NCBI GenBank assembly: GCA_964468755.1 | Contig: CAYXWH010000030.1 | Coordinates: 1 to 21,956 of the forward strand | Source: CAYXWH01 sp964468755 | GTDB lineage: Bacteria; Chloroflexota; Dehalococcoidia; Dehalococcoidales; RBG-16-60-22 | DNA length: 21,956 bases | Direction of reading: 5' to 3' | Shown here: positions 1 through 7,940 of the stretch, piece after piece | How the letters are laid out: each line of letters opens with the position of its first letter | Position numbering within the stretch: position 1 is the first letter of the stretch | Notes under the pieces: model-generated | Told to the model about the DNA's origin: nothing | Seen by the model: only the letters and a program-made list of their open reading frames with translations | Database searches by the model: none | Translations under genes and position numbers: made by a program

Positions 1-72
1 GTCAAGGAGACCACAGTAGGTCTCCCAGGTCTTCTTGGCATCAAATCTAATCGCAGGGTTAGTCTTTAGCAT
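1..72 (-). CDS. N-terminal 24 codons of a gene leaving the window, possibly GH3-like
   Basis: On the minus strand an ATG at 72-70 opens a frame that runs without a stop to base 1. It has a GGAGG Shine-Dalgarno site 8 bases upstream and a near-consensus promoter behind that, so this is a real gene start and not a chance frame. The visible peptide begins MLKTNPAIRFDAKKTWE and goes on to YCGLLD. From memory it resembles the start of GH3 auxin-responsive-promoter-like (acyl-adenylating) proteins of Chloroflexota, but 24 residues are too few to prove a family. The rest of the gene lies outside the window. Confidence 0.6.
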   Translation of the reverse strand, partial: MLKTNPAIRFDAKKTWETYCGLLD

Positions 73-106
73 CTTCCTAGCCTCCAAATTTCACTCTATT
101 TGCCAA

Positions 107-135
107 TTTATAACACAAGATAATAATAATGTCAA
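107..135 (-). promoter_or_regulatory. Sigma70-type promoter of the gene at 72
   Basis: On the minus strand TTGACA (135-130) is separated by exactly 17 bases from TATAAA (112-107). This is nearly consensus for housekeeping sigma. The predicted transcript starts near base 100, giving a leader of about 28 bases that contains the GGAGG site. A short inverted repeat sits just upstream of the -35 box at 139-153. Bases 154-359 show no supported gene. Confidence 0.7.
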
Positions 136-138
136 TAG

Positions 139-153
139 TGTCACTTAATGACA
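139..153. promoter_or_regulatory. Inverted repeat TGTCA-N5-TGACA upstream of the -35 box
   Basis: Perfect 5-base arms (139-143 and 149-153) flank CTTAA, a few bases upstream of the -35 box of the divergent gene at 72. The position would suit an activator site. It is short and could be chance. Confidence 0.25.
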
Positions 154-359
154 ATTCTTTCACAGTTTGCGGGCGATAAAGTGGTTATGCACAGGCATGT
201 TGATGGTCCGGGACAGGAAGAGTACGGGGCACGGGGGCGGACATCCTGCTGAGGGAGTTTTTAACGGGCATTCGTAAAGAAAACCGTTATTGACCAATAA
301 GAGGTTACGGTTCATCACAAGTCACCGTGTAAACAGCAACCAGCGTGGACTTAATCCGC

Positions 360-1619
360 CTATAGCTTTACCCGCTCAGTGGAGAGCGGGTGCAGTGCGG
401 CGGTGAGTATCAGGCCGATAATGGCGACGGCGGCACAGATAATAAACGCTGTCTGGTAGCTGCCGGTCACGTCAAAGATGTATCCGGCCAGAAAACCACC
501 CAGCGCCGCCCCGGTGGTATGGCCGAGACCGGCAATCCCGAAAAGTAAACCATGCGACTTCAGCCCGAAAAGCCCGGCGACCAGCGACGGCTGTAACGCG
601 ACGCAACCACCACAGGCAAAGCCAATAACCGATGAAAACAGGTAAAGCTGCCAGGCTTCTGCAGCCGGTGTCAGCCAGAAATAAGCAGCCGCTATTAAAA
701 TCAAACCGATAAAATAAACCGGCCGGTTCCCGCTCCGATCGCCGGCACTGCCCAATACCAGATTACCGGCAATGCTTGTTCCGCCGCTCACCGCCAGAAT
801 CACGGCTGCCGTGGCGGCGGAGATTCCCAGGTCGGTGGCATGAGGCACAATATGCACTATCATGGTCGAAAAACAGAAGCCGGTACAGAGGTACATGGCA
901 ATAACCAGCCAGAACTGCCGGGTGCGGACTGCCTCCGCCGGGGAAAACCCCTCAGTTCCCGCGGTCACTTCCCGCTCCGTCACTGTCCCGGCGTTGTAGA
1001 CCGGTCGTTCCCGCCGGACCGGGTTGCGCCTCAGGAACTGGGCAGCCACGATAATGACCACCAGTACGATGCCGCCGAGAATCAGGTAAGACACCCGCCA
1101 GTCATATATGGAGATAAGCCAGCTTGACGCCGGCGGCGCTGCCAGCGACCCAATCCCGAAGCCGCTCATGACCACGCCCGTCATCATCCCCCGCCTCTCC
1201 ACAAACCACCTGGAGACGGTTGACAGTAGTGGGACAATAATACCACTCATGCCAATACCTACCATTACCCCATAGAAGAGGTAAATCTGCCAGAGAGAGC
1301 TAACCTGTGACATCAGCAGATAGCCTGCCCCCAGAAAGAAGCCGCAAAAGGTGAGCACCACCCGGGGTCCAAGTCGGTCATTCAGACCACCCATGACAAT
1401 ACCCAGAAGCCCCTCGATGACCGTGGATACCGAGGCGGCGCCCGAAGTCATCGCCCGGGTCCAGCCGAAATCGGTGAGCATCGGTTTGAAGAAGACACCA
1501 AAGGCAACCCGGGTGCCGAACGAGACCACCATGATACACAGGGCTGCCGCCACCACGACATAGCTATAAGAGAACCGTGGTTCGTTAGTGGAGAATGTCC
1601 GGATATGTTGATTATCCAC
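360..1619 (-). CDS. MFS transporter, probably monocarboxylate/organic-anion type
   Basis: This is a 419-residue integral membrane carrier with about 12 hydrophobic helices, the standard size for the major facilitator superfamily. The family-defining loop between helices 2 and 3 is present as GGLNDRLGPR (residues 77-86). A polar loop near residues 200-230 separates the two six-helix halves. The general look (YVVVAAALCIMVVSFGTRVAFGVFF in helix 1, split here only by its hydrophobic run) fits the monocarboxylate/oxalate-formate branch, so the cargo may be a small organic acid, but substrate cannot be read from sequence. Translation starts at GTG (1619), with AGGAAGAG about 9 bases upstream. It is divergent from the flavoprotein module starting at 1932, which may metabolise the imported compound (inference). 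Confidence 0.85.
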   Translation of the reverse strand: MDNQHIRTFSTNEPRFSYSYVVVAAALCIMVVSFGTRVAFGVFFKPMLTDFGWTRAMTSGAASVSTVIEGLLGIVMGGLNDRLGPRVVLTFCGFFLGAGYLLMSQVSSLWQIYLFYGVMVGIGMSGIIVPLLSTVSRWFVERRGMMTGVVMSGFGIGSLAAPPASSWLISIYDWRVSYLILGGIVLVVIIVAAQFLRRNPVRRERPVYNAGTVTEREVTAGTEGFSPAEAVRTRQFWLVIAMYLCTGFCFSTMIVHIVPHATDLGISAATAAVILAVSGGTSIAGNLVLGSAGDRSGNRPVYFIGLILIAAAYFWLTPAAEAWQLYLFSSVIGFACGGCVALQPSLVAGLFGLKSHGLLFGIAGLGHTTGAALGGFLAGYIFDVTGSYQTAFIICAAVAIIGLILTAALHPLSTERVKL

Positions 1620-1694
1620 CGTAAATCTCTTCCTGGTTACCGTTAACGAACGCTTCGATACGACCTTTTAGATTACTCGTTTTTGCCAGCCCCA

Positions 1695-1703
1695 ATTATA
1701 GCA
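1695..1703 (-). promoter_or_regulatory. Extended -10 promoter for the MFS gene
   Basis: The minus strand reads TGCTATAAT, a perfect TATAAT with the TGn extension. No good -35 is visible, which is usual for extended -10 promoters. The start would be near 1688, about 70 bases ahead of the GTG. The 1620-1931 gap holds this promoter and a plus-strand candidate, but no supported gene. Confidence 0.5.
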
Positions 1704-1799
1704 TAGAATGACGCCACCTGGAGACCAGTCAGCCCGGCATCCTCTCCGCCAGCCGAAACAGGAGTGATTAAAGGTAAAAACCCGCTGACCGAGCCTTTG

Positions 1800-1829
1800 T
1801 TGACAAAGGCCGTTTCGACTGCGTAAAGT
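1800..1829 (+). promoter_or_regulatory. Candidate promoter of redox module A
   Basis: TTGACA (1800-1805) is followed after 18 bases by TAAAGT (1824-1829). The -35 is perfect and the -10 is only fair (4 of 6). It would start a transcript near 1836, about 95 bases ahead of the flavoprotein gene at 1932. Confidence 0.4.
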
Positions 1830-1931
1830 AGTTGCATAGTATCAGACAAATGCTGCTGTGAGCAAGACAAGATACTTCAACCATCTGCGTCACTACGGAA
1901 TGAGCCATGCTTCGGGAAAGGAGAATGCCCA

Positions 1932-3587
1932 ATGCCAGCGGAGAATGTGGTTGAAACCGACGTTCTGGTTATCGGAGGAGGCATTGCCGGTTGCTTCACG
2001 GCAATCAAAGCGAGTGAGCAGGGAGTAACGGTAACCCTGGTAGATAAGGGCTATATTGGCCGGTCAGGCCAGACCCCCTATGCGACCGGCTTCATGGTCT
2101 TCAATCCCGGGTGGGGCCATAACCTTGATGCCTGGATGGACTACGTGAATACCACCGGTGAGTATGTCAATAACCGGGAATGGGCCGAAATTACAATGAA
2201 GGAGTCGTATGCCCGTTACCAGGACCTCCTCTCATGGGGTGCTAGATTCCAGAAGGGCGAAGACGGTGAGCCGGTGCGGCGAACCATGTTTCGCGGTGTC
2301 ACTGAAGCGCTTTTCTTTGAAGACCACACTTTTATGCAGGTATTGAGAAAGCAGGTGATAAAGAGCGGGGTCAAGGTCATGGATAGAATCATGGTCACCG
2401 AGCTACTGAAACAGGACGGCGGGATTGCAGGCGCCGTCGGTTTTCCCCTGGAAAGCTATGACCTCTATATCTTCAAAGCCAGGGCGACGGTGCTGTGCGT
2501 CGGGGCGTGTGGCTTGAAACCGGCCGGGTATCCCCCACTCACCCAGCTGACCGGTGACGGCGAGGCGATGGCCTACCGGGCAGGCGCTGAGATAACCGGC
2601 AAGGAGTTTGTTGATACCCATTTCACCAGGGCTGACGACCCCGGTCTAATTGGCCGCCGAAAGCCGCCGACCGGGCGCAGGGGACTTACCCCCGGCCACC
2701 GGGGGCCCTTCACCCGGCTGGTCAATGCGGAAGGTAATGAGATACCAGACCGTCCGTTGGGAGCATCAACGTATCCCTTCACCTACCTGGCGCTGGAGTT
2801 CGAAGCTCATGCCGGTCGGGCACCGATATTCGAGGACTCCGGTTCGGGTGACGTGACACCAGTGGTCGGCGGGGCTGCCCTCGGCATGTCCCTGCGCAAA
2901 GCCGATGGTATATGGCCGGCGGATGGCAACTGTGCCGCCAGCCTGCCCGGACTCTACGCCGCCGGTGATGCCCTGGGCGACATGCAGAACGGCGCTGCCT
3001 ACGCCGTGGGCGGTTCATCTCTCGCCGGCTCTTCCGTTACCGGCACCAGAGCGGGAATGTCGGCTGCCAGCTACGCCCGGCAGGTGGAAAAACCAGCAAT
3101 TGACAAAGCTGAGCTAAAACGGGCAAGGGAGTTTGTCTATATGCCTGCGGAGCGCCGGGGCGGATTCAGCCCGAGGTGGGTAACTCAGGTACTGCAGAAC
3201 ACCATGATGCCGTACTTCATCCTGTATATCAAGCACGCAGAGCGGTTGCAGGCAGCCCTTACCCTGGTCGAGTTCCTGAAGGACCACCTGGTACCCGGAA
3301 TGTTCGCCCGGGACCCGCATGAGCTGCGCCTCGCCCACGAGACGAGCAGCATGGTACTGAACACCGAGATGAGGCTACGGTCGTCACTTTTCCGGACGGA
3401 AAGCCGGGGGAACCATTACCGGGAGGACTATCCCCGGAGAGATGACCCCAACTGGCTGGCATGGATAAAGCTGAAAAAGGAAGACGGCCGGATGAAACTC
3501 TCCAGGGTACCCATCCCCCGGGAGTGGTGGCCAGACCTGGCAATTCCCTATGAACAGAGATACCCTTTCCGGTTCCCCGGGGAGTAA
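1932..3587 (+). CDS. Fumarate reductase/succinate dehydrogenase-type FAD flavoprotein
   Basis: A 551-residue soluble flavoprotein of the FrdA/SdhA/AprA superfamily. The N-terminal Rossmann dinucleotide motif GGGIAG lies at residues 15-20, TGDG at 207-210 contacts FAD, and the second FAD segment LYAAGDALGD lies at 341-350. The C-terminal helical domain carries SRGNHYREDYPRRDD (491-505), the arginine-rich signature near the active site of this superfamily. There is no signal peptide or membrane helix, so it should be cytoplasmic. GGAAAGGAG ends about 9 bases before the ATG. A ferredoxin gene follows 46 bases downstream and a second flavoprotein follows that, so ferredoxin is the likely electron partner. 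The substrate is probably an unsaturated or saturated organic acid (inference). The canonical FrdA substrate motif HPTG was not found. Confidence 0.88.
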   Translation: MPAENVVETDVLVIGGGIAGCFTAIKASEQGVTVTLVDKGYIGRSGQTPYATGFMVFNPGWGHNLDAWMDYVNTTGEYVNNREWAEITMKESYARYQDLLSWGARFQKGEDGEPVRRTMFRGVTEALFFEDHTFMQVLRKQVIKSGVKVMDRIMVTELLKQDGGIAGAVGFPLESYDLYIFKARATVLCVGACGLKPAGYPPLTQLTGDGEAMAYRAGAEITGKEFVDTHFTRADDPGLIGRRKPPTGRRGLTPGHRGPFTRLVNAEGNEIPDRPLGASTYPFTYLALEFEAHAGRAPIFEDSGSGDVTPVVGGAALGMSLRKADGIWPADGNCAASLPGLYAAGDALGDMQNGAAYAVGGSSLAGSSVTGTRAGMSAASYARQVEKPAIDKAELKRAREFVYMPAERRGGFSPRWVTQVLQNTMMPYFILYIKHAERLQAALTLVEFLKDHLVPGMFARDPHELRLAHETSSMVLNTEMRLRSSLFRTESRGNHYREDYPRRDDPNWLAWIKLKKEDGRMKLSRVPIPREWWPDLAIPYEQRYPFRFPGE

Positions 3588-3633
3588 GCGGGGTGAACAC
3601 CCCTTTTCTATTGCTATTGACAAGGAGCCCAAA

Positions 3634-3855
3634 ATGGCGATTGAGCGGATTGACCCTGAGCTATGCAACGGTTGCGGGATATGCGTTACCAGCTGTCCGG
3701 CGGATGTTTTCAGGATGGACCGGAAAAGCAAGCAGGCAGTCATCACCTATCCTGAAGACTGCACGCTGTGTGGCTGGTGTCTGGAGGTCTGTCCCCGGAA
3801 CGCGGTGACCGTCTCACCGGAAAAACGTTCGCCGCTGATAGTGAGCTGGGGATAA
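3634..3855 (+). CDS. Small 2x[4Fe-4S] ferredoxin
   Basis: A 73-residue electron carrier with two classical CxxCxxCxxxC clusters: C11, C14, C17, C21 and C43, C46, C49, C53. Both final cysteines are followed by proline, as in bacterial ferredoxins. The frame is open from 3550, but ATG 3634 is chosen because AAGGAG sits at 3622-3627 and because the family starts with a short MAIERIDPELC-like lead. It lies 46 bases after one flavoprotein and about 200 before a second, so it probably shuttles electrons between them or to a third partner. A 7-base hairpin (3855-3861 with 3871-3877) follows the stop without a T-run and is not a convincing terminator. Confidence 0.9.
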   Translation: MAIERIDPELCNGCGICVTSCPADVFRMDRKSKQAVITYPEDCTLCGWCLEVCPRNAVTVSPEKRSPLIVSWG

Positions 3856-4052
3856 CGCTGGCAGCTATCACCAGCGTAACGGAACCAGCCAGGGGGAAGC
3901 GCTTCACCATTCGAAATAGCCTCAGGCCAATAAAGTAATGTATAATGCATCCATACTGGTATCCAGACTGCCGGTTACGCATTGTCACCGCTCCGCCTGC
4001 TTTGGAGACCACTTCAGATACTATCATTGGAGATAAATGATGGAGGTGAAAA

Positions 4053-6050
4053 TTGTCCAGCTACCAGGAACCAGCCGGAGGGGAAATGGTTGAGTGGCCC
4101 TACCCCGTACAGTACGGGAAGGAGAACGAGGTGAGCGCTGATGTGCTCGTCCTCGGTGGCGGGATTTCTGGCTGCCATGCCGCAATCAATGCCGCCAGAC
4201 GGGGAGTAAAAGTCGCCATCGTGGATAAGGCTTCAATATATCGCAGCGGCTCGGGAGGTACCGGAGTTGACCACTGGCATAATGCCTTTAGCAATCCCTG
4301 CTCCAGCGTTACCGCCGAAGAAGTCACCGAGGTGAGGGACAGGCTGGGAACGCAGCTCGCCGAAGGATACGGCTCCGGACACGTGCGCTACATCGAAGCT
4401 AAAGAAAGCTGGGATGCCCTGCTCGACATGGAGCAGTGGGGGATGAAGATCCGCGATGTGGATGATGAATTTGTCGGCGCCGAATTCCGGGATGATGAAA
4501 CGAAGCTGATGTTTGCCTATGACTACGATGGCAGACACATGCTCCGCGTCCAGGGTATAAACGTCAAGGCCAGTCTGTACCAGGAGTGCAAGCGGCTGGG
4601 AGTGGCAATGTATGAGCATGTTATGGCGACCAGCCTGCTCACCGACGGAGGCAAGCCTGGCGCCAGGGTCATCGGGGCTACCGGGGTTAATGTACGCACC
4701 GGCGAATTCTACACATTCAAGGCAAAAGCCACGGTACTCACCACCGGTCAGCCCCTTCGAATCTGGATATTCAACACCGAGTTGCAGGGGCTTGCCTGTG
4801 AGCACGATGACCCCAATAACTCCGGAGATGGTCACGCCATGGCCTGGCAGGCCGGTGCTGAGTTCGCTCTCATGGAGAGAAGCACGCTTATTTCGGGTGG
4901 TTTCCGCTGGCCCCCTTACGGTACCGGCAATGCCCATAATACCTGGTTTGGCTGCACGATAGTCGATGCCAATGGCAAGGAAGTCCCCTGGGTAGACCGT
5001 GACGGGAGGATTCTGAAAACGGTATCCGAGCGATTCCACCTGGCGCCGGGACAAAAACTCATCCTTAATGACCCTTTCGGCTATCATTACGAGACCCGCA
5101 CCCCGTCGCTCATCCCGGACCTGGCCGAGCGCATCGAGAGGGGAGAATATCAGCTTCCTTTCTACGCTGATTTGCCCGGCATGCCGGAGCATGAGCGGAG
5201 GGCTATATTCGGCCTCATGGTGGGCAACGAGGGCAAGACCCGCATCCCGATATATCACAACTATACCCGGGCCGGGTTTGACCCGGATAAGGATATGCTC
5301 CAGGCGAATGTAATGCCTCCGGAGTCTGCCGGCTGGTTCGGGCCCTGGTGGTTCGGCTACGGTCCGCCACAGTGGCGAAGCGTTGCCTTTGTATACGGCG
5401 GAGGGCTGATAGTCGACTGGGATCTACGCACCAATCTGGAAGGACTGTATGCTGCCGGGAACCAGATTGTAGGTTACTTAAGTCACACCTATGCCGCCAC
5501 CAGCGGGCGTTACGCCGGCAGGAAGGCAGCCGGCTATGCCCGCGAAGCTACCCTGCCGGATACTGACCGGAATCAGGTAGAGCGGGAGAAGAACCGCGTC
5601 TACGCTCCGGTCAGGCGAAAGGATGGAACAGGCTGGAAGGAACTGCAAGCCGGCATCAGCAGAATCATGCAGGACTACTGCGGTGAGTATAAAAGTGAGG
5701 AAATGCTGAAAATGGGACTGAAGTGGCTGGACAGCATTCAGGAGAGTGAAGCAGTCCGAGCCTGCGCCAGGAATCCTCACGAGCTATGGCGCACCCTGGA
5801 GGTATTATCCCGACTTACCGTGGGTAAGATAATAATGTACGCTTCGCTCGGCCGCAAGGCGAGCAGTAAGCTGCTGGACTTCTGGAGGCTGGACTACCCT
5901 GAGGTCGACCCGCCGGAGTGGGAGAAATTTATTACCACCCGACTGGAGAACGGTAAGGTAAGCTATGCAGAAAAACCCCTCAGGTACTGGTTGATGCCAC
6001 CCAACGCACCGACCTTCGAGGAGAACTATAAACAGCATTGCGACCTTTAA
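4053..6050 (+). CDS. AprA-like FAD flavoprotein, module A copy
   Basis: A 665-residue FAD protein of the FrdA/AprA superfamily. The Rossmann motif GGGISG is at residues 35-40, SGDG at 257-260 and the second FAD segment GLYAAGN at 464-470. The C-terminal helical domain has CARNPHELWRTLE, then an Arg-Lys-Ala-Ser stretch and RLDYPEVDPPEW, matching the arginine-rich end of the superfamily. Translation begins at TTG 4053, with GGAGGTGA ending about 4 bases earlier. The paralogue at 10031-12034 starts at exactly the equivalent residue (MSSY), which confirms it. The two copies share about 70% identity over the first 40 residues. A TATAAT lies at 3941-3946 without a good -35, so separate transcription is possible. 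The reaction is unknown; AprA itself acts on adenylylsulfate, but sulfate-pathway genes are absent here. Confidence 0.87.
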   Translation: MSSYQEPAGGEMVEWPYPVQYGKENEVSADVLVLGGGISGCHAAINAARRGVKVAIVDKASIYRSGSGGTGVDHWHNAFSNPCSSVTAEEVTEVRDRLGTQLAEGYGSGHVRYIEAKESWDALLDMEQWGMKIRDVDDEFVGAEFRDDETKLMFAYDYDGRHMLRVQGINVKASLYQECKRLGVAMYEHVMATSLLTDGGKPGARVIGATGVNVRTGEFYTFKAKATVLTTGQPLRIWIFNTELQGLACEHDDPNNSGDGHAMAWQAGAEFALMERSTLISGGFRWPPYGTGNAHNTWFGCTIVDANGKEVPWVDRDGRILKTVSERFHLAPGQKLILNDPFGYHYETRTPSLIPDLAERIERGEYQLPFYADLPGMPEHERRAIFGLMVGNEGKTRIPIYHNYTRAGFDPDKDMLQANVMPPESAGWFGPWWFGYGPPQWRSVAFVYGGGLIVDWDLRTNLEGLYAAGNQIVGYLSHTYAATSGRYAGRKAAGYAREATLPDTDRNQVEREKNRVYAPVRRKDGTGWKELQAGISRIMQDYCGEYKSEEMLKMGLKWLDSIQESEAVRACARNPHELWRTLEVLSRLTVGKIIMYASLGRKASSKLLDFWRLDYPEVDPPEWEKFITTRLENGKVSYAEKPLRYWLMPPNAPTFEENYKQHCDL

Positions 6051-6082
6051 GAACGGGTGGGTACGGACTTACCCGGGATAAT

Positions 6083-6268
6083 GAATTACGGCAACTCGGA
6101 CGGCGCTCCCTCGCCACACAGGTTGATACCAGCCGGAAAACGGGAGTAGACGCTCTGGTACAGCAGGCAGTAGCTACCTTCGGTACCGTTGACATTCTGT
6201 TCAATAATACCGCAGTCAATACCAAGACTCCGGGTCAACTAATCGACCTTGCTGAAGATGAATTAGAA
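6083..6268 (+). pseudogene. Internal fragment of a short-chain dehydrogenase (SDR)
   Basis: Just after the flavoprotein stop, the plus strand encodes about 60 residues typical of the middle of an SDR: the beta3-helix stretch LGRRSLATQVD, then FGTVDILFNNTAVN, which is the NNAG region with one change, then TPGQLIDLAEDE. The N-terminal TGxxxGIG cofactor loop and the downstream Ser-Tyr-Lys active site are both missing. Homology stops at about 6268, where the opposite-strand exonuclease gene begins. This is a two-ended truncation, not a short functional gene. The frame has no clear start or Shine-Dalgarno site. Confidence 0.65.
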
Positions 6269-6760
6269 ATCTGGAGGCAGCTTTTCTTTCAGCGCCCTTA
6301 AATTCAATACATCTTCCTTGTTATACTCCAATAAGGTAGTGAGCGCGTCCTGGTCATATTCATTTACATATTTCCACCACAGCCTCACCGCATCAAAGCC
6401 GTTCATCCCCTTTAATCGCCGGTCTATACCGAGTTGTTGTTCCACCGCTTTGAATCCGCCGTAGAGTCCATTGCTCCAGCAGTCATACATCAAGTCCCGG
6501 TGCCGGAATTGTAGCGCCAGGTCAATACCAAGCCGACTGGCAATAAAAGGCAGGTCAAACCGGCTGCCATTATAGGTATAGATGACCTCTACGCCGTGCA
6601 GGGCTTGAAGCACGCTATCAGCGGTTATCGCTTCCCCTACCAGTTGAATAAACCGTTTATCAATACCGTTGTAGAGGTGAACACCGATTACGGTGATTTC
6701 ACAGTCCCAGGAGGAAAGACCCGTTGTCTCGATATCCAGATAGGCTTCTGTACACGGCAA
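6263..6760 (-). CDS. DEDDy 3'-5' exonuclease, YprB-like RNase H fold
   Basis: A 165-residue stand-alone ribonuclease-H-like domain. The Exo I motif is D9-I-E11-TTG, Exo II is YNGSRFD with D69, and Exo III is Y146-xxx-D150, so all four metal-binding acids and the general-base tyrosine are present. The family (YprB/RNase_H_2) acts on DNA or RNA 3' ends; the target here is unknown. The start is TTG 6760, with AAAGGAG about 9 bases upstream. A nearby ATG at 6767 is in another frame. A TATAAT is visible on the same strand at 6806-6801 as a possible -10, without a matching -35. Its C-terminus meets the SDR remnant on the other strand. Confidence 0.82.
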   Translation of the reverse strand: MPCTEAYLDIETTGLSSWDCEITVIGVHLYNGIDKRFIQLVGEAITADSVLQALHGVEVIYTYNGSRFDLPFIASRLGIDLALQFRHRDLMYDCWSNGLYGGFKAVEQQLGIDRRLKGMNGFDAVRLWWKYVNEYDQDALTTLLEYNKEDVLNLRALKEKLPPDF

Positions 6761-6899
6761 TAGTCATGACTCCTTTACCATTATTTATTCTGTTTCTTCC
6801 ATTATACACTATGGGCATAAAGCCCAGGTATGACTATTTCATATCTTACTACGTCTCAGGTAACTGAAAATACCGTGACATCCGGGTTATAGTATTGGT

Positions 6900-6928
6900 T
6901 TGTCATCCGTCGTAGAATTGACTACAAT
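6900..6928 (+). promoter_or_regulatory. Promoter of the flavin-reductase-like gene
   Basis: TTGTCA (6900-6905), a 17-base spacer, then TACAAT (6923-6928); each box is 5 of 6 to consensus. The transcript would start near 6935, leaving a 40-base leader with the Shine-Dalgarno site. A perfect palindrome covers the -10. Confidence 0.6.
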
Positions 6929-6932
6929 TCTA
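6913..6932. promoter_or_regulatory. Palindromic operator over the -10 box
   Basis: Arms TAGAATTG (6913-6920) and CAATTCTA (6925-6932) are exact reverse complements around a 4-base centre. The site overlaps the -10 box at 6923-6928, the normal place for a repressor such as a MarR- or TetR-family dimer. No regulator gene lies next to it, so the repressor is unknown. Confidence 0.5.
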
Positions 6933-6974
6933 AAAGACCTTTGAAGCAGAGAAAGGTTTAGAGGAGGAACGAAC

Positions 6975-7550
6975 ATGAGTAAAGTGACTATGGGTGCGCG
7001 AACGCTGTTGTACCCTACACCGGCAACGCTGGTCGGCGCCAATGTTGACGGTGAAGCGAACTTCACCACGGTTGCCTGGTGCGGCATAGCCAGCAGCGAA
7101 CCGCCGATGATTGCGGTAGCCTTGCAACACCCGCGTTATACCGGTAAGGGCATCCGGCAAAACCTGACCTTCTCCGTCAATATACCCTCCAGCGACCTGG
7201 TAAAGGAAACCGATTACTGCGGCATTATCTCCGGCTCTGAAGTAAATAAGGCTGGCGTGTGTCAGTTTACCGTATTCTATGGCAGACTGAAGACCGCTCC
7301 TCTCATCGAGCAGTGCCCGATCAATCTGGAATGTAAGGTAGCCCACATCCTGAACCTGGGGAGCCATGCGCTTGTCATCGGCGGCATTGAGCAGACCTAT
7401 ATTAGCGAAAGCTGCCTTACTGACGGCAAACCAGACATCGAGAAAATCAGGCCATTCGCTTACATAAACGCCACCAGGCAGCAGTACCAGGTGCTCGGGG
7501 AGGTTATCGGCAAGGCATTCAGCATCGGCAAGGAACTGAAAACCAGATAA
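6975..7550 (+). CDS. Flavin-reductase-like, flavoredoxin-type FMN-binding protein
   Basis: A 191-residue protein of the flavin-reductase-like split-barrel family (flavoredoxin type), at the usual family length. Family features seen are the opening P-T-P-A-TLVGANVDG strand, FTTVAWCGIASSEPPMIAVAL, the R-Y-T-G-KGI helix, and a late LG..VIGGIEQTYI strand. Such proteins bind FMN and move electrons to or from ferredoxin-like partners or reduce small substrates in the cytoplasm. The start at ATG 6975 is supported by GAGGAGG about 8 bases upstream. It is monocistronic, with its own promoter and operator, so it is likely inducible. The physiological acceptor is not evident. Confidence 0.85.
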   Translation: MSKVTMGARTLLYPTPATLVGANVDGEANFTTVAWCGIASSEPPMIAVALQHPRYTGKGIRQNLTFSVNIPSSDLVKETDYCGIISGSEVNKAGVCQFTVFYGRLKTAPLIEQCPINLECKVAHILNLGSHALVIGGIEQTYISESCLTDGKPDIEKIRPFAYINATRQQYQVLGEVIGKAFSIGKELKTR

Positions 7551-7567
7551 TAGACGGTCATACAAAA

Positions 7568-7605
7568 GCCAGTATCCTCAAGGATGAACAATGAGAGATA
7601 CTGGC
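7568..7605. repeat. Inverted repeat after the flavin-reductase-like gene
   Basis: GCCAGTATC (7568-7576) pairs perfectly with GATACTGGC (7597-7605) around a 20-base loop. There is no T-run on either side, so it may be a weak or Rho-type end signal or a 3' RNA stabiliser. Confidence 0.4.
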
Positions 7606-7649
7606 CTGAGTTATAGTACCCGGTCATAATTTACCCCGGGAAAACGGAT

Positions 7650-7693
7650 GAAACAAAAGAGTGGGTCACCGTTTTATTTCCCCGGTGACCCAT
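7650..7693 (-). terminator. Hairpin terminator of the minus-strand small-gene locus
   Basis: The minus strand forms a 9-bp stem, TGGGTCACC (7692-7684 complement) with GGTGACCCA, around a 13-base loop, followed by a T-rich tail (TCTTTTGTTT). It lies 46 bases beyond the stop at 7739 of the frameshifted reading frame that follows the zinc-ribbon gene, the right place for its end. Confidence 0.5.
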
Positions 7694-7738
7694 GGTATGA
7701 GCCTTTATTGCTGGGCTTACTTCGGCTCAGAAATTCAT

Positions 7739-7940
7739 TTAACCCGCCTTCTGGTCGGAACTTTTATCATGCCTGTCTTCTGACTTTTTCGACTCTTTTT
7801 CTTTTTCCTGGCGTTCCCTGGCAAGCTTTTCCTCGAGTTCTCTCACGAGACTCCAGTAGTTCGGGGCTCAACCCATTATAGTCATCCTCCACATGCAGAT
7901 TTATGGCATCCTGAGAAATTACCTTAAGTGTGATGTGTTT
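7739..7940 (-). pseudogene. Frameshifted charged coiled-coil reading frame
   Basis: Downstream of the zinc-ribbon gene the minus strand encodes coherent peptide in two frames. From 7940 one frame reads KHITLKVISQDAINLHVEDD and then YNGLSPELLES. Near 7845-7850 it must shift by one base to continue as LVRELEEKLARERQEKEKES with a lysine/aspartate-rich end, stopping at 7739. The join gives a smooth SPELLES-LVRELEEKLA helix, so a single-base indel in one gene, real or from sequencing, explains it best. No good start codon is seen for this part. It may be a continuation of the zinc-ribbon protein through a second frame break, or a separate gene. Family unknown. Confidence 0.4.

Noticed and set aside
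148..252. A 34-codon plus-strand frame starting at ATG 148
   Set aside because: No Shine-Dalgarno site, an unremarkable peptide, and it overlaps the inverted repeat and leader of the divergent gene.
1673..1870. A 65-codon minus-strand open frame in the MFS/flavoprotein gap
   Set aside because: No ribosome site or family features. It overlaps both proposed promoters.
3855..3877. Terminator after the module A ferredoxin
   Set aside because: The 7-bp stem starts inside the stop codon and has no T-run, so it is unlikely to end transcription before the next flavoprotein.
4233..5258. A 341-codon minus-strand open frame
   Set aside because: It is the antisense shadow of the AprA-like flavoprotein gene, which has FAD motifs, a ribosome site and a paralogue. 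The shadow peptide shows no family features.
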